Assembly: GCA_934661165.1 (NCBI GenBank)
Contig: CAKUJB010000065.1
Coordinates: 1-7,980, forward strand
Direction: 5' to 3'
Source of the DNA: an uncultured Microbacteriaceae bacterium
GTDB lineage: Bacteria; Actinomycetota; Actinomycetes; Actinomycetales; Microbacteriaceae
Length of the DNA stretch: 7,980 nt
The notes beneath the pieces were generated by a model, which made no database searches, was not told where the DNA came from, and worked only from the letters and a program-made list of their open reading frames with translations. Positions 5,157 through 7,980 of the stretch are shown piece by piece. Position numbers and translations under genes: made by a program. Numbering within the stretch: the stretch's first letter is position 1; every line of letters starts with the position of its first letter.

Positions 5157-5795
5157 GAGCTGCTGGAGCAGGTCGGCGATGGGTCCTCGATACCAGACGG
5201 CGAGGACGAAGATCGCGACGTTGAGCACCGCGAGGCACCAGAAGGCGGCCTGGAACTCGCGCTTGCGGTTCTTGTGGCGGAGGACCTGCTGCGCGACGAC
5301 GCCGCCCGGCCAGCCGCCGAGCAGGCCCGCCACCAGGAGCGTCGTCTCCCGGACCCGCCACGTGCCCTCGAGCGCCGCGCGCTTGTCCGCGAGGTAGAGC
5401 AGGAAGGTCGCGACGCTCATCGCCGGATAGATGACGATCCCCCAGAGCGGCACCTCCCAACGGGCGATGACGAGCGCGACGAGCAGGAGGAAGAGCGGGA
5501 GGACGACGAGCGGCAGGATCGCGACCCGGCCCCGTCGATCGAGCCGCGCGCTCACCTCGCGCGACTCGCGCGCCGACCGCCGGACGCTGACCTCGACCGC
5601 CTGTCGGCGGCCGTCCGCGCCCCGACCGACCGCAAACTCGACCACGTCGCCCTCGCTCGGTCGCGTCGCAGCCGCGGGGTAGGCGCTCACGTGGACGAAG
5701 ACCCGCTGCCCGCCGTCGGCGTCCTCGATGAAGCCGTAGCCGCGCGCGTCGTTCCACTGGATCAGTGCACCGGTCCGGCGGGTCGGGTCGCCCAT
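5154..5795 (-). CDS. Cold-shock domain plus DUF1294 membrane protein
   Basis: This 213-residue protein joins two domains. Residues about 5-70 form a cold-shock (CspA-like) nucleic-acid-binding fold, with RNP1-like RGYGFIED (18-25) and RNP2-like VFVHVSA (32-38). A basic linker (about 71-90) leads to hydrophobic segments at about 91-111, 117-136, 150-168 and 182-201. The DUF1294 signature is in the last three: LADKRAA (135-141), GGWPGG (160-165) and RHKNRK (173-178). The CSD-DUF1294 architecture is known in many bacteria, but its function is not; it probably binds RNA or DNA at the cytoplasmic face of the membrane. There is no signal peptide. ATG 5795 fits because TAGCAT lies 6 nt upstream and no ribosome binding site is visible. 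A nearby ATG at 5803 is out of frame. It follows the large flavoprotein gene on the same strand across 124 bp and probably has its own promoter. Confidence 0.92.
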   Translation of the reverse strand: MGDPTRRTGALIQWNDARGYGFIEDADGGQRVFVHVSAYPAAATRPSEGDVVEFAVGRGADGRRQAVEVSVRRSARESREVSARLDRRGRVAILPLVVLPLFLLLVALVIARWEVPLWGIVIYPAMSVATFLLYLADKRAALEGTWRVRETTLLVAGLLGGWPGGVVAQQVLRHKNRKREFQAAFWCLAVLNVAIFVLAVWYRGPIADLLQQL

Positions 5796-5796
5796 G

Positions 5797-5818
5797 CCCG
5801 CATGCTAACGGGTGCGGG
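5797..5818 (-). promoter_or_regulatory. Leaderless promoter with inverted repeat for CSD-DUF1294 gene
   Basis: TAGCAT (minus strand, 5807-5802) lies exactly 6 nt before ATG 5795, as expected for a leaderless transcript. An inverted repeat, CCCGCA (5797-5802) and TGCGGG (5813-5818) with a 10-nt gap, overlaps this -10 and could be an operator. No -35 box is evident. The GC-rich arms make chance occurrence a real possibility. Confidence 0.4.
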
Positions 5819-5853
5819 TGACGTCGGGCCCTGCCACTACCGCCTCACGGACC

Positions 5854-5877
5854 CTGCCGCTGCCGCTGCCGCTGCCG
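5854..5877. repeat. (CTGCCG)4 hexanucleotide repeat
   Basis: Four perfect tandem copies of CTGCCG lie in the 124-bp gap between the flavoprotein stop and the CSD-DUF1294 start, about 60 bp upstream of the latter. A small hairpin, CGCGG-ATC-CCGCG (5881-5893), follows and could be a weak terminator for the flavoprotein. The repeat is outside any gene I can support. Confidence 0.85.
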
Positions 5878-5919
5878 CCTCGCGGATCCCGCGTCGGCCG
5901 GACCCGGGAGCACCCTCGA

Positions 5920-7932
5920 TCAGGGCCAGTCCGCGAGCCCCGCCGCCGCGTACGCGGTCTCGACGGCCTCCGCGATCGCCGCGTCGATGCCGCGTGGGGT
6001 CAGCGCGTCGCCGATCCGGACGACGCGGGTCGCGCCGAACGCGACCGCGTCGGGGTCGGCGAGCCCGGGCAGGGCGACCGCCGCCCGCGGCTCGAGCGCG
6101 ACGATCGCGTCGAGACCGGCGAGCCGCCCCACCTCGCCCGTCAGGACATCCCGGATCTCGAGCGCGTCGTCGCCCGATCCGGTCACCTCGTGCGCCGCGC
6201 GACGGCGGAAGCCGGGATGCGCCGCGAGCTGCTCGAGCAGGATCGGCCGCACGTAGCCGGCGCCGACGTGCGGGAAGGCGGTCTCGGCCGCCGTCACGTA
6301 CTCGAGCTCGTCGACGTGCGCCAGCAGGCTGAGGACGACGCCCGAGGCGTACGCGGTGCCGTCCGTGTCGGCGACCGCGATGCGCCGGCCGAGCGCGGCG
6401 GGATCGGCAAGAGCGGTGAATGCATCGACCGCGCGCCCGTCGGTGAAGCCGCCGGGGATGGCGCCGCCGAGTGCGAGCGAGGTGCCGCGCGGGGCCCTGG
6501 CGCCCGTGGCGAGGACGATGCCGTCAGCGGCTTCGGCCGCGAGCGCCCGCGCATCGGCCGTCGTGCCGAGACGCACCTCGACCCCCGCCGACCGGAGGTC
6601 GCGCTCGAGGTCGGCGATGAGCAGCCCGACGCTCTCGCGGCCGGGGACCCGGCGCGCGAGCCGGAGCTGGCCGCCGAGCCGGGCCGCGGATTCATAGAGC
6701 GTCACGGCGTGCCCGTCGGCGGCGAGCTCGACCGCGGCACGCATGCCGGCGGGGCCGCCGCCGACGACGAGCCAGCGCTGCGGGGCGCTCGCCGCGGCGC
6801 GCGGGCCGCGCAGGAGCTCCCGTCCCGCCGACGGGTTGACGGTGCACGACATGGGCGCGCCGGTGGCGGTGCGACCGAGACAGCCCTGGTTGAGTCGGAT
6901 GCAGTGACGGATCTCGTCGGTGCGGCCCTCGCGGAGCTTCACCGCGAGGTCGGGGTCGGCGATCTGGCCGCGGGTGAGCGCGACCATGTCGGCGATGCCC
7001 GAGGCCACGACCTCCGCGGCCTCCTCGACGGCGAGCGCCGCGCCCACGGCGAAGACGGGGACGTCGGGGTTCGCCGCCTTGACCGCGGCCGCGTCGTCGC
7101 GCAGCCACGCGACGGGCATCGGTGACGACGGGAAGACCCAGTGGACGTCGTGGTAGCCGCCCGCGGCGAGGTCGAGGAAGTCGATGCGGTGCTCGGCGCG
7201 CAGCCGCGCGATCGTGCCGCGCATCGCCGCGGCGTCGAGGCCCGCGGGGTTGTGCTCGTTCGCGACGATCCGGATGCCGACGGGGTAGTCGTCGCCGACC
7301 GCCGCGCGCACCGCGGCAAGGACCTCGCGCGGAAACCGCGTCCGTCCCTCGAGGTCGCCGCCGTACTCGTCGCGCCGCGCGTTGTACAGCGGCGACAGGA
7401 ACTGGTGGAGCAGGTAGCCGTGCGCCATGTGCACCTCGACGCCGTCGAAGCCCGCCTCGCGCGCGTGCGCGGCGGAGATCGCCCAGCCCTCGGCGAAGGC
7501 GCGCAGCTCCTCACGACTCGCCTCCTTCGTGGCATGGCCGTGCGAGGGCGAGAGTATGCGCGACGGGGCATATATCGCGCGGGGACCGTCGGGGCCCTCC
7601 GGGTACGCCTGCGCCCCGTGGTGGTTGAGCTGCACGAAGACGCGGGCGCCCGCCTCCCGGATCGCATCCGTGAAGCGACGCCCCGCCTCGACGGACTCGG
7701 GACGGAAGGCGTCCTGGAAGAAGCGGATCGAGCTCGAAGGGTGCACGAAGTGGTTGCCCGCGACGACGAGCCCGCAGCCGCCTTGCGCCCGCCGCACGAA
7801 GTACGCGGTCTCGCGATCCGACTCGACGCGGTCGGAGAAGAGCTTCGAGTGCGCCGTCTGCATGACGCGGTTCGGGATCCGCACCCCGGCCACGTCGAGC
7901 GGCTGCGCGAGCGGGCTCGCGGTGAGGGTCAT
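5920..7932 (-). CDS. OYE/TMADH-like FMN-FAD oxidoreductase with altered Fe-S motif
   Basis: This 670-residue protein has the architecture of 2,4-dienoyl-CoA reductase, trimethylamine dehydrogenase and the mycofactocin-associated FadH/OYE proteins. An N-terminal FMN TIM barrel (about 1-340) carries the HMAHGYLLHQFLSPLYN active-site region (168-184; H168, H171, Y173) and RRDEYGG (186-192). A short Fe-S region follows at 344-363. Then comes an FAD-binding Rossmann fold starting VVGGGPAG (389-396) with E414 at the end of its second strand, and a further nucleotide-binding-like domain (about 517-600) without a clean GxGxxG. The usual iron-sulfur pattern C-x2-C-x3-C-x11-C is present at exact spacing as C344, C351 and C363, but position 347 is Leu (CIRLNQGC), so one ligand is missing. 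The substrate is unknown. ATG 7932 has TAGGCT 7 nt upstream and no ribosome binding site. It is same-strand with, and upstream of, the CSD-DUF1294 gene. Confidence 0.93.
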   Translation of the reverse strand: MTLTASPLAQPLDVAGVRIPNRVMQTAHSKLFSDRVESDRETAYFVRRAQGGCGLVVAGNHFVHPSSSIRFFQDAFRPESVEAGRRFTDAIREAGARVFVQLNHHGAQAYPEGPDGPRAIYAPSRILSPSHGHATKEASREELRAFAEGWAISAAHAREAGFDGVEVHMAHGYLLHQFLSPLYNARRDEYGGDLEGRTRFPREVLAAVRAAVGDDYPVGIRIVANEHNPAGLDAAAMRGTIARLRAEHRIDFLDLAAGGYHDVHWVFPSSPMPVAWLRDDAAAVKAANPDVPVFAVGAALAVEEAAEVVASGIADMVALTRGQIADPDLAVKLREGRTDEIRHCIRLNQGCLGRTATGAPMSCTVNPSAGRELLRGPRAAASAPQRWLVVGGGPAGMRAAVELAADGHAVTLYESAARLGGQLRLARRVPGRESVGLLIADLERDLRSAGVEVRLGTTADARALAAEAADGIVLATGARAPRGTSLALGGAIPGGFTDGRAVDAFTALADPAALGRRIAVADTDGTAYASGVVLSLLAHVDELEYVTAAETAFPHVGAGYVRPILLEQLAAHPGFRRRAAHEVTGSGDDALEIRDVLTGEVGRLAGLDAIVALEPRAAVALPGLADPDAVAFGATRVVRIGDALTPRGIDAAIAEAVETAYAAAGLADWP

Positions 7933-7939
7933 GGCCTTC

Positions 7940-7966
7940 AGCCTAGGTCGACGATGCTCGATCGTC
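7940..7966 (-). promoter_or_regulatory. Leaderless promoter and inverted repeat for the flavoprotein gene
   Basis: TAGGCT (minus strand, 7945-7940) is 7 nt before ATG 7932, the spacing of a leaderless start. Just upstream, GACGAT (7950-7955) and ATCGTC (7961-7966) form a 6-bp-arm inverted repeat with a 5-nt gap, covering the spacer and the expected -35 region. No -35 consensus is seen. The repeat could be an operator for a regulator encoded beyond the right edge. Confidence 0.4.
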
Positions 7967-7980
7967 CGTCGGCATCCGGG

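Noticed and set aside
5920..7932. Part of a mycofactocin system
   Set aside because: The flavoprotein resembles mycofactocin-associated OYE proteins in layout, but no mft genes are in the window, so the link is unsupported.

Overview
The window is a stretch of very GC-rich chromosome. Codon use is strongly biased to G or C at third positions, genes are compact, and several starts show a TAnnnT-type -10 hexamer 6-7 nt before the start codon. This points to a high-GC actinobacterium. The rlmN sequence and overall gene style would fit Microbacteriaceae or a neighbouring Micrococcales family, but that placement is inference from memory, not from a search. There is no phage, transposase, integrase, tRNA, rRNA or CRISPR signal. 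I read it as ordinary core/accessory chromosome, not a defence or mobile island.

Layout, left to right. Bases 1-35 are probably the last codons of a plus-strand gene entering from the left, with an 18-bp in-frame tandem duplication that repeats the stop codon. Two flavin-dependent luciferase-like (LLM) oxidoreductases are then divergently transcribed (97-1134 minus, 1212-2255 plus) around a 77-bp spacer holding a good palindrome that contains candidate -10 boxes for both. rlmN (2313-3620 minus), the radical-SAM rRNA/tRNA adenine-C2 methyltransferase, converges on the second LLM gene. It diverges from a small two-gene unit: a YsnE-like GNAT acetyltransferase (3658-4149) whose stop overlaps the start of an AhpD/carboxymuconolactone-decarboxylase-like gene (4146-4514). 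A strong 12-bp-stem hairpin terminator follows.

Bases 4565-5134 are gene-free and are the least explained part of the window. They contain a LacI/GalR-style palindrome, a run of three short hairpins, a repeated 12-mer and, at the right end, a candidate leftward promoter. Then come two minus-strand genes: a cold-shock-domain plus DUF1294 membrane protein (5154-5795), and a 670-residue old-yellow-enzyme/trimethylamine-dehydrogenase-like flavoprotein (5920-7932) in which one of the four iron-sulfur cysteines is replaced by leucine.

How the genes fit together: three of the seven complete genes are flavin oxidoreductases and a fourth (AhpD-like) is a thiol redox protein, so the neighbourhood has an oxidoreductase flavour. 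They lie in separate transcription units, and I see no single pathway. The best leads are the Fe-S ligand substitution in the large flavoprotein, the shared LLM operator/promoter palindrome, the recurring leaderless-start architecture, and the unexplained 570-bp gene-free segment. I did not find convincing evidence of a new biological system.
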